A DNA stretch of 64,000 bases, from the NCBI RefSeq assembly GCF_032884065.1, contig NC_088868.1, positions 36,758,867 to 36,822,866 of the forward strand, in the 5' to 3' direction. The position numbers and the translations under genes are program-made. Below are positions 1-10,259 of the stretch, in pieces; the stretch's first letter is position 1, and the number at the start of each line of letters is the position of its first letter. The notes beneath the pieces are model-generated. The model worked only from the letters and a program-made list of their open reading frames with translations, did no database searches and had not been told where the DNA came from. Origin of the DNA: Artemia franciscana. Its lineage: Eukaryota > Arthropoda > Branchiopoda > Anostraca > Artemiidae.

Positions 1-1790
1 TTTTACATAAATATAGTAATTCAAAAAGGCAATTTTGTAAGCGTAATTACAAAGGGGTAAAATTACCTAGCTATGGTAATTAAAAAGACCGTACCTTACG
101 CAAAATAGATTTTGCTTAAATTTGGAAACTCAAAAGAGCAGTCCTTTGCAGCGTAATGCAAAAGGCTGATTTTAGATAACTATGGTAAAATTTCGTATGT
201 TAACATAAAAAGAAGGTGACTCTTAAAAAAGGTAATTTTTTAAGTGTCATTCAAAAGAGTGATTTTACCTAAATTTGGTAGTTCAAAGGTTCAACCAAAG
301 GTTCCAAAAGGTAACAAAATACTTTTGTTTGTATACATTAAATAAGTTCTGAAATCATACTGGTTACAAATGACTGACAAACAGGAAAGGAGGACAAAAA
401 AAAATCATAAACAACAGGGCAAAGGGCTACTTTTTCTTATATTTTTGGGGCCACTGAAGATGGCTTGGCAGAGGTCCTTGTCGAGATATCTGGTGTTTTT
501 TTTCGTTTTCTCTTTCACTGACTGGATATTATCTTCCTTGCTGTTTTATCCATTTATTTATTTTGTTGGTATTATATTGCACATTTTATTTTGTTTATAT
601 CCTTTTCTTTATTATCTTCAATTTTTTGTGACAGGATTTTTCATTTGTTAGGGCTGTATACTTTATGTACTATATGCAGTCCAACCAATAAACTTTTTCT
701 CAAATCATTTCAATTTCCAACCTTTTATGCAGTTTAACCTTTTCTCAAATCCTTGACGTGGGTTATTACCGCACATAACGTTACACAAAATCTAACATAA
801 ATTTGGTAAATCAAAAAGGTAATTTTGCAAGCGTAATTACAAAGGGTAATATTACCAATATTACAAATATATTGTATTACAAATATATATTTAACAATAT
901 TGCATATTACAAATATGCAGTCCAGCCAATAGACCTTTTCTCAAATCCTCGACGTGGCCGCTGTTTTCCAGAAGAAGTGTGGTCTGCAACTCATTGTGAA
1001 ATTGAGCTAGAAAATAGTCGGAAAAGTGGAATTTGCCTTTATGAAATTGAATGTTGTTGAAAGCTATTACGTTTACAAAAATTCTAAAGTTTACGTATTT
1101 ACGTTTTACGAAATTTTACAGTGCTTTTACTTCTTCTGGAAAACAGCGGCCACGTCTACAAAAGTATTTGGCGACTTTGCAACGCTTGACATGGAAAAAG
1201 AAGCCTTTAACGATGGAAAAATATGCCTAGCCTTTTCGTAAAACCGTAACTCGGAAAAACATAACCAAAATGCATTATAAACAATTTTTTTTGCGTTTTT
1301 AAACTTTTGTTTTGTATCTCCCCCCCCCCCAAAAAAAAAAAAATCTCCTAGTTATTTTATCCTTGTGCTTATTTTGTTTGTATCCTTTCGTTTAATAACC
1401 TTTTGTTTCTTCATTTTTTTCGACTTGATTTTTCATTTGTTTGGGCTGTATACCTTATGCACTACATGCAGCCCAACCAATAGACCTTTCCTCAAGTCCA
1501 CAAAATGGCCACTGTTCACCAGAAGAAGTATATGTTATTGTGAAATTGAGCTAGAAAATAGTTGGGAGAGTCTAAATGGAATTAGAATTTAAAAAATTAA
1601 ATGTTGTTTAAAGTTCAGTCATTTTTGGAAGAACAGGAAATACGATACTTAATTACAGGTAGCCTAATATTTTTTTCAAATTTTAGAGGCAGCGTATTTT
1701 ACTTCCTTCTTAAAGATTAACGTAAATTTCAAAATCATTTGGGAGTTTGTGGAAAGGTCTATGTGCTTTATCTAGTTTGACGACCCCTAC
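1..1790. repeat. AT-rich region with imperfect direct repeats
   Basis: No gene seen. A segment at about 575-720 recurs at about 1355-1510 (shared words include TTTCATTTGTT.GGGCTGTATA and CCAACCAATA), and a third related piece lies at about 905-1030 (AGAAGAAGT, GAAATTGAGCTAGAAAATAG). The start of the window and 795-870 share short units around AAGCGTAATTACAAAGGG. Short open frames here have no coding character. Confidence 0.6.
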
Positions 1791-1800
1791 ATTAAAACTC

Positions 1801-2125
1801 CCTAGCCATCCTAGCCGACTGGATTGGTGCGCTGTATTTAGGATCCTTTGTCCAAGAGAGCGAGGGTTCGAATCCTAGTGTACCCAATTATTTAGTTTGG
1901 GTCGGGGGCGTTGGCGTGACTCAATAAGCTCAGCCAGAATCGACCCAGCTCTAAATGTGTACCTGGAGAAACTTTGGGAAGGTAAACAGGAAGGGTGTGC
2001 GAAAGGACAGGATGGTTGGCCTCCACCCCCTACTGCTCTTCCTCGCTGAAGGGCCAAGAAACGGGGATCAGCACCACTGGTAGGGACTGTAAAGTCCAAT
2101 GCCATATTCTTTACCTTTTTACCTT
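1801..2125 (+). repeat. tRNA-derived SINE, copy 1
   Basis: The left part resembles a tRNA gene: an A-box-like stretch at about 1813-1831 and a B-box GGTTCGAATCC at 1865-1875, about 50 bases apart as in a long-variable-arm tRNA. The body (TCAGCCAGAAT, GTACCTGGAGAAA, AGGTAAACAGGAAGGG, GAAGGGCCA) recurs at 42750-43020 and, on the other strand, at 49690-49880 and 50393-50700. Four diverged copies with one shared layout in one window mark an old, successful SINE family. I infer Pol III origin from the boxes. Confidence 0.8.
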
Positions 2126-2240
2126 TACGTTAAAACTTGAGAAAAGATATTTCAAACTATCAAATTTATATTTTTTTACCATTTCTTTTTCAAAAGTTAA
2201 TTGAATTCAATCCAATTAAAAGGAGGAAAAACTCTTTCAA

Positions 2241-2665
2241 ATCCTTAATAAGTTCGCGATAACGAGTAAGGAGTGACGCGGTAAGGAGTGACGTAAGGTA
2301 AGGAGTAAGGTAAGGTAAGGAGTAAGGTAAGTAAGTAAGGAGTGACGCGGCTCAGTAGTAAAGGAAACTCTAGTAAACAGAATTTCGATATCAATAACTA
2401 CTTTAAAAGAAGCGCCTTATTATGCTGATTAAAGAGTTGTAAGATTCATTAAGTTTAGTGTTACCCATCAAAAGCTGAGAAAATTTGCCAGATTTTTGAA
2501 AAAGGGGAAAACATCCCTTAAACGTCTAGGAATCCGAATGAAAATCACACCATCAGATTCAGCGTATCCAAGAACCCTATCGTAGAAGCTGCAAGCTCCC
2601 ATCTGCAAAAATGTGGAATTTTATATTTTTTGCCAGAAGAAAGATCACGGATGCGTGTTTATTTG
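2241..2665 (+). repeat. Interspersed repeat family also found at right window end
   Basis: About 300 bases (2345-2660) match 63655-64000 closely: shared words include CATTAAGTTTA, GAGAAAATTTGCC, CATCAGATTCAGCGTATC and TTTTTTGCCAGAAGA. Just before it, 2261-2345 is a short tandem array of GTAAGG and GGAGTGACG units. No reading frame of note. The family looks like a high-copy repeat; which transposon class it belongs to I cannot tell. Confidence 0.75.
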
Positions 2666-2749
2666 TTCTTTTTTTCCATGTGTGATCGTATCAAACCAAC
2701 AGTCCTAGAGTAAAATAGCGACGAAGACCACACTGCCTTTCCATAACAA

Positions 2750-2849
2750 ACAAATACAAAGTAGAAACAATAGGGAAAATCTTTTTCCACTGTCTTGAAA
2801 GATTTCCCTATTGAAAAGATTTTCCCTATTGTTTCTACTTTGTATTTGT
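2750..2849. repeat. Near-perfect palindrome (foldback)
   Basis: The arm at about 2750-2785 (AATACAAAGTAGAAACAA, then TAGGGAAAATC) is repeated in inverse at about 2814-2849. The flanking AGACCACACTGCCTTTCCAT at 2727 also occurs beside the larger foldback at 10016 and, reversed, near 20850, so these are relatives of one family. Confidence 0.85.
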
Positions 2850-3055
2850 CAGTCCTAGAATATCGCAAAAGGGCTCATTCGGACGAGAAAAAAAAGTTCT
2901 ATTGCCCTTTTTAAGTGACCAAAAATATTGGAGGACAATTAGCTTTACGCTAAAGTTTGACTTTTTGTCCTTATTCTGTAAGAACGATTCCTAAAATCAA
3001 TTAGAATAATAAGCCTTTTTGAAGTTCTAAAAAAAATAGCTTAAAGAGTGACATA

Positions 3056-3240
3056 TTGATGAGGGGGTCAGCCCCCCTTATATACGTAATAATTTCTGTT
3101 CGTTTTAAGTTTCGATATTGTTCCTTACTTTCAGTTGAAGAAACTTGTTTTATTTATTTAATGAAAGTAAGGATCAACTTTAGAACTTAAAACGAAAAGA
3201 TGTTATTCCTATATGAAGGGGGCTGCCCCCTCTTGAACCC
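3056..3240. repeat. Small foldback with GGGGGCTGCCCCC-type ends
   Basis: Arms of about 75 bases (3060-3133 and 3166-3235) are imperfect inverse copies; each contains a GGGGG-C-CCCCC core and CGTTTTAAGTT. The same GGCTGCC core appears in the foldback at 54708-55185. Nothing further is seen from 3300 to 3800. Confidence 0.65.
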
Positions 3241-3813
3241 ATTCTTTACACTATAGTTCGACTTTGTATCGCGATTCTTTAAGACTGCCTACTCTAACAC
3301 AAGGACCGTTGAATTGAAACAAGAGGGTACAAAATCTATATTAGGTCTATCCTCGAGTATTGGTGTCCTGTGTGGAGTCCCCGAAGTAAAAACACTGGTT
3401 ATTCGTCAGAAGAAATAGAAGATGTTAAAAAAAAAGGTGCTACTAAACTAATACGGGGATGACGTAGCAACAACTACAAAAGTGTCCTTGAGTTGTTGAA
3501 TTTAACTTGCTGAATAACGACATTCAGAAAAGGGATATTAGCAACCAATAAGTACCAATCTACTCTTACTGCACTAATCAGTAGACTTACCAGACTTACC
3601 AAACGAACTAGGGCCCGGTAAGTGCCGTACGAACAGATTTTTAATCTTCTTCGTAACCTATTTTGTTTGTGAATTTATCAAGCGACCCCTTTTTTGCGTG
3701 TGTGTGTTGTCTCTTTGATTGTAAAAGTTTCACAGCTTAGCCTTCATTTTTGAGTGCTACAGTAGTTATTCAGATAAAGAAAATATAAATAAACCGTAAT
3801 TTGTTGAACCAAC

Positions 3814-4050
3814 CTCGTTTTAAAATCTTCACATTACAAGCTGGGCATGTTTGATAGGCAAAAAGGTCATATTCTTTTCTTGCCATAAGTCTCAGCTCGT
3901 TCTTATGAATATCCAGTAAGTGCAGCCTCAAGTGGTTTTCCTCTACATAATGGTTGACACACAGAGGACAAAATACTGCACATCCAACTTGAGAAGATAT
4001 TGCTACCAGTTGCTGGGCCGTCATTTGTACTTCACAGTAAGTTCTTTTCC
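3814..4050 (-). CDS. C2H2 zinc-finger protein, exon 4 of the part in window
   Basis: 237 bases, symmetric phase 1. The acceptor is TTTAAG before 4050 and the donor is GAG|GTTGG at 3814. The exon encodes 79 residues with one full C2H2 finger, C-x2-C-x12-H-x4-H (CPLC ... HLLDIH), then TCPAC, the first half of a second finger that must finish in the next exon, beyond 3814 and before the window edge or outside it. The finger suggests nucleic-acid or protein binding in the nucleus; that is family knowledge, not seen. It joins exon 3 through a split GGG codon. The next intron upstream (4051-12292) contains the Helitron cluster, starting only about 380 bases away. I do not recognise the gene. Confidence 0.72.
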
Positions 4051-4431
4051 CTTAAATAATTGAAGATTCTACTTATATTAATTAATAATTATTAAGACTT
4101 ACCAAACTAAAATTAATTATTATTATTAATAAAAATAATTTTTAATTAATTAATAATTAATTAAAAATAAAATTAAATTTACTTAATTAAAATAAAATAA
4201 AATTTACTTAATAAAATTAATTATTATAAACTTAATTATTAAATAATTAATAATTAAGATAATATAATAATAATAATAATAATGGGATTATATAAGATAT
4301 AATTATATTATATTATTAAATATATAATAATGATGTATATACATGTATAATAAATAATAATGTATGTTATTATTTATTATGAAATATATAGTAATAATTA
4401 TTATTATATGTTATTATAAATTATTATATAA
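4051..4431. other. Extremely AT-rich intron stretch
   Basis: Almost pure A/T with repeated TAATTAATTAAT and TATTATTA words; no gene. It is the left flank of the Helitron cluster, in keeping with AT target preference. Confidence 0.8.
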
Positions 4432-5883
4432 TCTATATATATAAAAATAAGTTGTCTGTGTGTGGATCTGTGTGTGGATCAGGTGACGTTATGTTTGTCC
4501 GCATATGACGTCTGAATTATTTCACACTAATACAAAAGAAGAAAAAAACTAAAAAAGGTAAAAACTACAAAAAAAACTAAAAAGAAAAAAAAACTAAAAA
4601 AGCTAAAAAACTAAAAAAAACTAAAAAAAGGTAAAAATCTAATAACTAAAAAAAAACTAAAAAAAAATAAAAAAAGGCAAAAACTACAAAAACAATAAAA
4701 ACTAATAAAAAAACTAAAAAAGCTAAAAAACTAAAAAAACTAAAAAAACTAAAAAAAAAGGTAAAAAACTAAAAAAAACTAAAAACTAAAAAAGAAAAAA
4801 AACTAAAAAAAAGGAAAAAACTGAAAAATAAAAGAGAAAAAGAAAACTAAAAAAATATGAATAAATATATATAAAAATAAGTTGTTTGTGGGTTATGTCT
4901 GTCTGTCTGTCTGTCGAGTGACGTCGTGTTTGTCCGCATATGACGTCTGAATTATTTCACACTAATACAAAAGAAGAAAAAAACTAAAAAAGGTAAAAAC
5001 TACAAAAAAAACTAAAAAGAAAAAAAACTAAAAAAGCTAAAAAACTAAAAAAAACTAAAAAAAGGTAAAAAACTAAAAATTAAAAAAACTGAAAAAACTA
5101 AAAAAAGGCAAAAACTAAAAAAAACTAAAAACTAATAAAAAAACTAAAAAAGCTAAAAAACTAAAAAAACTAAAAAAACTAAAAAAAAGGTAAAAAACAA
5201 AAAAAGAAAAAAACTAAAAAAAAGGAAAAAACTGAAAAATAAGAGAAAAAGAAAACTAAAAAAATATTAATAAATATAAAAAATATAAATATAAATATAA
5301 TATAAATTAGCAATCAACAAAGCACCGAGACACAAATGACGACCGGGACACAGGGAGTATAAATGACGACCAGGACATAAGTAAAAAAAAAAAACTAAAA
5401 AAACTAAAAAAATGGTAAAAACTACAAAAAAACTAAAAACTAATAAAAAAACTAAAAAATCTAAAAATCTAAATAAACTAAAAAAGAAAAAAAGAAAAAA
5501 GGAAAAAAATAAAGGAGAAAAACAAAACTAAAAAACGAATGTATATACAGACCGGGACACCGGGATACAAATGACGACCGGGACACAGGGAATATAAATG
5601 ACGACCGGGACACAGGGACATAACTACAAAGGGGACGCCGGGGTGCACAGGGGGATATATAAATGACGATGGCGACTCAGGGAATGGTCGATTAGCAATC
5701 ACCATCAACAAAGCTCAAGGGCAATCATTAGAATCATGAGGTATAGATCTGAATACGGATTGTTTTCCCATGGACCATTATATGTTGCATGTTCAAGAGT
5801 CGGTAAACCTGAAAATCTATTTATATGCACAGACAATGGGACAGCAAAGAATGTTGTATATTCGCAAGTTTTACGTAGTTAAA

Positions 5884-5946
<63 letters not shown>

Positions 5947-7710
5947 TAGCTGTTGGGGTGGCGCTTCGCGCCACCCCAACACCTAGTTGGTGGGGGCGCT
6001 TCGCGCCCCCCCCCAAGCCCCCCCGCGCGCGTAAGTCGTTACGCGCCATAATAGTTACGCGCCATTGTAGTTGTGTCCCTATGTCCCACCTGTGAATATA
6101 GATATATATATATATATATATATGGTTTTAACTACGTAAAACTTGCGAATATACAACATTCTTTGCTGTCCCATTGTCTTTGCATATAAATAGATTGTCA
6201 GGTTATCCCCCTGTTTCCCCCGGTGTCCCCGTTGTAGTTGTGTCCCTGTGTCCCGGTCGTCATTTATATTCCCTGTGTCCCGGGTCCCGGTCATCATTTG
6301 TATCCCGGTGTCCCGGTCTGTATATACATTCGTTTTTTAGTTTTGTTTTTCTCCTTTATTTTTTTCCTTTTTTTTTCTTTTTTAGCTTATTTAGATTTTT
6401 AGATTTTTAGTTTTTTTTATTAGTTTTTAGTTTTTATTTCTTTTTAGTTTTTTTGTCCCGGTCGTCATTTATATCCCCCTGTTTCCCCCGGTGTCCCCGT
6501 TGTAGTTGTGTCCCTGTGTCCCGGTCGTTATTTATATTCCCTGTGTCCCGGTCGTCATTTGTATCCCGGTGTACCGGTCTGTATATACATTCGTTTTTAG
6601 TTTTGTTTTTCTCCTTTATTTTTTTCCTTTTTTTTTCTTTTTTAGTTTATTTAGATTTTTAGATTTTTTAGTTTTTTTATTAGTTTTTAGTTTTTTTTTC
6701 TTTTTAGTTTTTTTGTAGTTTTTACCTTCTTTTTAGTTTTGTTAATTTTTTTTTTTACTTGTGTCCTGGTCGTCATTTATACTCCCTGTGTCCCGGTGCT
6801 TTGTTGATTGCTAATCGAACATTCCTTTTGTCCTGGTCGCTTTCTCTTTGAGTGTCGTCATTTATTTTTTTCTTTTTTAGTTCTTTTAGTTTTTACCTTT
6901 TTTAGTTTTTTTTTTTAGTTTTTAGTTTTTTTAGTTTTTTACCTTTTTTTAGTTTTTTTAGTTTTTTAGCTTTTTTATTTTTTTTATTAGTTTTTAGTTT
7001 TTTTGTAGTTTTTGCCTTTTTTTTTAGTTTTTTGTCCTGGTCGCTTTCTCTTTGAGTGTCGTCATTTATTAGTTTTTTCCTTTTTTTTTTTTAGTTTTTT
7101 ATTGGTTTTTACCTTTATTTTAGCTTATTTTTCAGTTTTTTCCTTTTTTTTAGTTTTTTTTTATTTTTTATTTTTTTTAGTTTTTTACCTTTTTTTAGTT
7201 TTTTTAGTTTTTTTAGTTTTTTAGCTTTTTTACTTTTTTTATTAGTTTTTAGTTTTTTTTTGTAGTTTTTGCCTTTTTTTAGTTTTTTCAGTTTTTTTTT
7301 TTAGTTTTTTAGTTTTTTTTTGTAGTTTTTGCCTTTTTTTAGTTTTTTTAGTTTTTTAGCTTTTTTATTTTTTTTATTAGTTTTTAGTTTTTTTGTAGTT
7401 TTTGCCTTTTTTAGTTTTTTCAGTTTTGACGTCACCCGATCCAGTTTTTTCAGGTGACGTCACCTGACACATCCATCCACACATCCATCCATCCATCCAT
7501 CCACAGACAACTTATTTTTATATATATAGATATATATATATATATATATATCTATATTCACAGGTGGGACATAGGGACACAACTACAATGGCGCGTAACT
7601 AATATGGCGCGTAACGACTTACGCGCGCGGGGGGGCTTGGGGGGGGGGGGGCGCGAAGCGCCCCCACCAACTAGGTGTTGGGGTGGCGCGAAGCGCCACC
7701 CCAACAGCTA

Positions 7711-7711
<1 letters not shown>
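4432..7711 (+). mobile_element. Non-autonomous Helitron, split by a second Helitron
   Basis: The 5' end is TC (4432) in TCTATATATATAAAAATAAG, shared by every copy here; the 3' end is a 13-bp-stem hairpin followed by CAG-CTAG at 7708-7711. Inside are a ~435-bp tandem duplication (4432-4865 and 4866-5270), CTAAAAAA-type arrays, a CCGGGACACAGGG minisatellite (5340-5690) and at 5690-5885 the last codons of a Helitron helicase (CSHG..., then a degenerate tail). An opposite-strand Helitron (5946-7530) sits in its TA-repeat tail, so the element is 4432-5945 plus 7531-7711. Confidence 0.8.
5946..7530 (-). mobile_element. Non-autonomous Helitron, nested, minus strand
   Basis: Read on the minus strand, TC starts at 7530 and the hairpin plus CTAG ends at 5946 (CTAG = 5949-5946). 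About 1585 bases of A/T-rich CTAAAAAA arrays, the CCGGGACACAGGG minisatellite and a helicase C-terminal remnant. It is near identical, over its whole length, to the plus-strand copy at 29567-31133; the visible differences are mostly in repeat length. Open frames inside (YIYIY, VSRSSF... types) are repeat artefacts. Confidence 0.85.
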
Positions 7712-7795
<84 letters not shown>

Positions 7796-7940
7796 CAGGT
7801 GGGACATAGGGACACAACTACAATGGCGCGTAACTAATATGGCGCGTAACGACTTACGCGCGCGGGGGGGCTTGGGGGGGCGCGAAGCGCCCCCACCAAC
7901 TAGGTGTTGGGGTGGCGCGAAGCGCCACCCCAACAGCTAG
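7712..7940 (+). mobile_element. Extra Helitron 3' end in tandem
   Basis: A TA repeat, then the same ~150-base 3' end as at 7531-7711 (CACAGGTGGGACATAGGGAC to hairpin), ending in CTAG at 7937-7940. It has no 5' end of its own, so it is a duplicated tail rather than a full insertion. Confidence 0.8.
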
Positions 7941-7951
7941 TATATTATATA

Positions 7952-9101
7952 TCTATATATATAAAAATAAGTTGTGTGTGTGTGTGTGTCGAGTGACGTC
8001 ATGTTTGTGTGTCGACTGACGTCATGAAGTTAGTTGTCGTCATGTTTGTTATGACGATGACGTCATTAAAGGTATTTAAGACATTCGTTCACGGAGAAAT
8101 GTTTAATTGTTGCGGCTAAAGAACGCAAAACCGCGCAGTTAGATGAAAATCCACCTGGACAGCGAGAGTCAAACCATATCAAAACTGAAAATGATAGCGA
8201 TGATGATTGGGTTTGGGATTTTGACTTGGATGAAGTCATCAATGCCTACCAGATTTAAGTTAAAAAAACAAAGGTTCGGCGATATGTACTTCATAGTGAC
8301 GTTGAAAAATAAAGAAGAAAAAGAAAACTGAAAAAAGAAAAAAGGTAAAAACTAAAAAGAAAAAACACTCAAAGAGAAATTACAGACCGGGACACCCGGA
8401 CTCAAATCACGACCGGGACACAGGGAATATAAATGACGACCGGGAACCTCAAAGAGAAATTACAGACTGGGACACCCGGACTCAAATCACGACCGGGACA
8501 CAGGGAATATAAATGACGACCGGGACACAGGGACACAACTACAACGGGGACGCCGGGGGCACAGTCGGGATATATAAATGACGACCGGGACACAGGGATT
8601 GTTCGAATAGAAATTACAGACCGGGAAACCGGGACACAAAGGACGACCGGGACACAGGGAATATAAATGACGACCGAGACACTCAAAGAGAAATTACAAA
8701 CTGGGACACCGGGACACAAATGACGACCGGGACACAGGGAATATAAATGACGACCGGGACACAGGGACACATCATTAGAATAATGAGGTATAGATCTGAA
8801 TACGGATTGTTTTTCCCATGGACAATTATATGTTGCATGTTCAAGAGTCAGTAAACCTGACAATCTATTTATATGCACAGACAATGGGACAGCGAAGAAT
8901 GTTGTATATTCGCATGTTTTACGTAGTTAAAAACATATATTTATATCTATCTCTATTCACAGGTGGGACACAGGGACACAACTACAATGGCACGTAACTA
9001 ATATGGCGCGAACGACTTACGCGCGCGGGGGGGGCTTGGGGGCGCGAAGCGCCCCACCAACTAGGTGTTGGGGTGGCGCGAAGCGCCACCCCAACATCTA
9101 G
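7952..9101 (+). mobile_element. Non-autonomous Helitron with unusual short reading frame
   Basis: TC at 7952 in the shared 5' sequence; hairpin and CTAG at 9098-9101. 1150 bases. After CRE-like TGACGTCA words (8000-8070), the stretch 8115-8258 reads in one frame as a short acidic peptide with SDDDWVWDFDLDEV before a stop; this is not the usual Rep/helicase sequence of the other copies. Then come CCGGGACACAGGG minisatellite units (8385-8775) and the helicase C-terminal remnant (8790-8940). Confidence 0.8.
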
Positions 9102-10015
9102 TTGTTATATATATTATTAATTACTATATATTACTATTAAATATAATGCTGATGTAGATTATATAATAAATATATAATATGTTATTAAAATGAAATGATA
9201 TAAATAATAAAATTATAAGATTATAATGTAATAAGATTATATTTGAAAAAAATATTAAAATTATTAGTTAAATAGAATACTATAATTTAAATAAACAAAA
9301 TAAACTAAACTTGCAAAATATCCGGTGTCTCTACTGTATTTATGATACATTTTTTGCAACTCGGAAGAGGAGAGGGGGATCAGAGGGGAGAAAGAGATTG
9401 AGCACCTAACTATCCTGACCTTTGAAGAAATATGCTATATATTATTCTAATTTTCTAGAATAGTTACGAATTTTTCTAAAAGAACGATAAAACTATGAAC
9501 AAAGATAATAAAGAGGACCAAAAAATAGAGAGAGCTGAATATTTCAATCTAACCGGAAAAAGCCAGCAGCACAAACAGAGAAATAGCCTATTACTGGCTT
9601 CTGTCACAACTCAGGTTTGGCCTCTGGCCTCAAATTATTTTTCCTAGTATCTACACAGTGATATTGTAAGACAGGTATGAAGCAAAAACCATCAATAAAA
9701 CCAATACATAATAAAAATGAAAACAACATAGTAACTAAAAGTTTATATTTTTCAATTTTTATTTTTAATTTATTCTTTTTTCTTCTTGGCTTGACTTGTC
9801 TTATTGACGAAATAAAAAAAAATACACACAATTATTCCCGTACTGCCAACATGCCAGAGGCTGTAAACGGGGAATACGTGGATTCGAGAAATCAATCATT
9901 TGATAAAAATAAAAAAATAAAAACTTGATAAAAATAACATCAAACAAAAATATACTTTTTCTAACATCATTAAGCAGAAAAGATAACTTCGAAGACCACA
10001 CTGCCTTTCCATGAC
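9102..10015. other. AT-rich intron sequence, nothing recognised
   Basis: Right flank of the Helitron cluster. Low-complexity A/T to about 9300, then unique-looking sequence with only short chance reading frames. Confidence 0.6.
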
Positions 10016-10253
10016 GAAAGTAAAACAGTTCAAAATAGGGATGATACCTTTTAATTGACAGTGAATAAAAACATAAAATTATTTAACTGGATATTTCGAA
10101 CCACATATACAGTGTTCATCATCAGCAGTAAATCATCATCAGCAGAGTTTTACTGCTGATGATGAACACTGTATATGTGTTCGAAATATCCAGTTAAATA
10201 ATTTTATTTGTCAATTAAAAGGTTTCATCCCTATTTTGAACTGTTTTACTTTC
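10016..10253. repeat. Large foldback, ~100-bp arms
   Basis: Arms 10016-10132 and 10151-10253 are inverse copies (GAAAGTAAAACAG ... CTGTTTTACTTTC), with a small gap in the left arm. Each arm carries the motif CTGATGAT, a 6-bp hairpin stem GAACAC/GTGTTC and CGAAATATCC, also seen in variant form at 14638-14672 and 20601-20636. The left flank has AGACCACACTGCCTTTCCAT as near 2727. Confidence 0.88.
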
Positions 10254-10259
10254 ATTAAG

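Noticed and set aside
1875-2204. Open frames on both strands over 1875-2204 and 50393-50691
   Set aside because: They lie wholly in the tRNA-derived SINE.
2261-2345. GTAAGG repeats as telomere-like sequence
   Set aside because: TAAGG is not a rotation of the arthropod TTAGG repeat, the array is short and irregular.
5478-8884. Several 60-160-codon frames rich in VSRSSF, CPGRHLYS, YIYIY or FFSFV repeats
   Set aside because: They are translations of the Helitron minisatellite, TA repeats and T-rich arrays; the same frames recur inverted at 29.4-31.4 kb.
10156-10190. Definite hammerhead ribozyme call
   Set aside because: Only the central boxes and one stem are visible; an extra base follows CTGATGA and the outer helices and cleavage site could not be shown.
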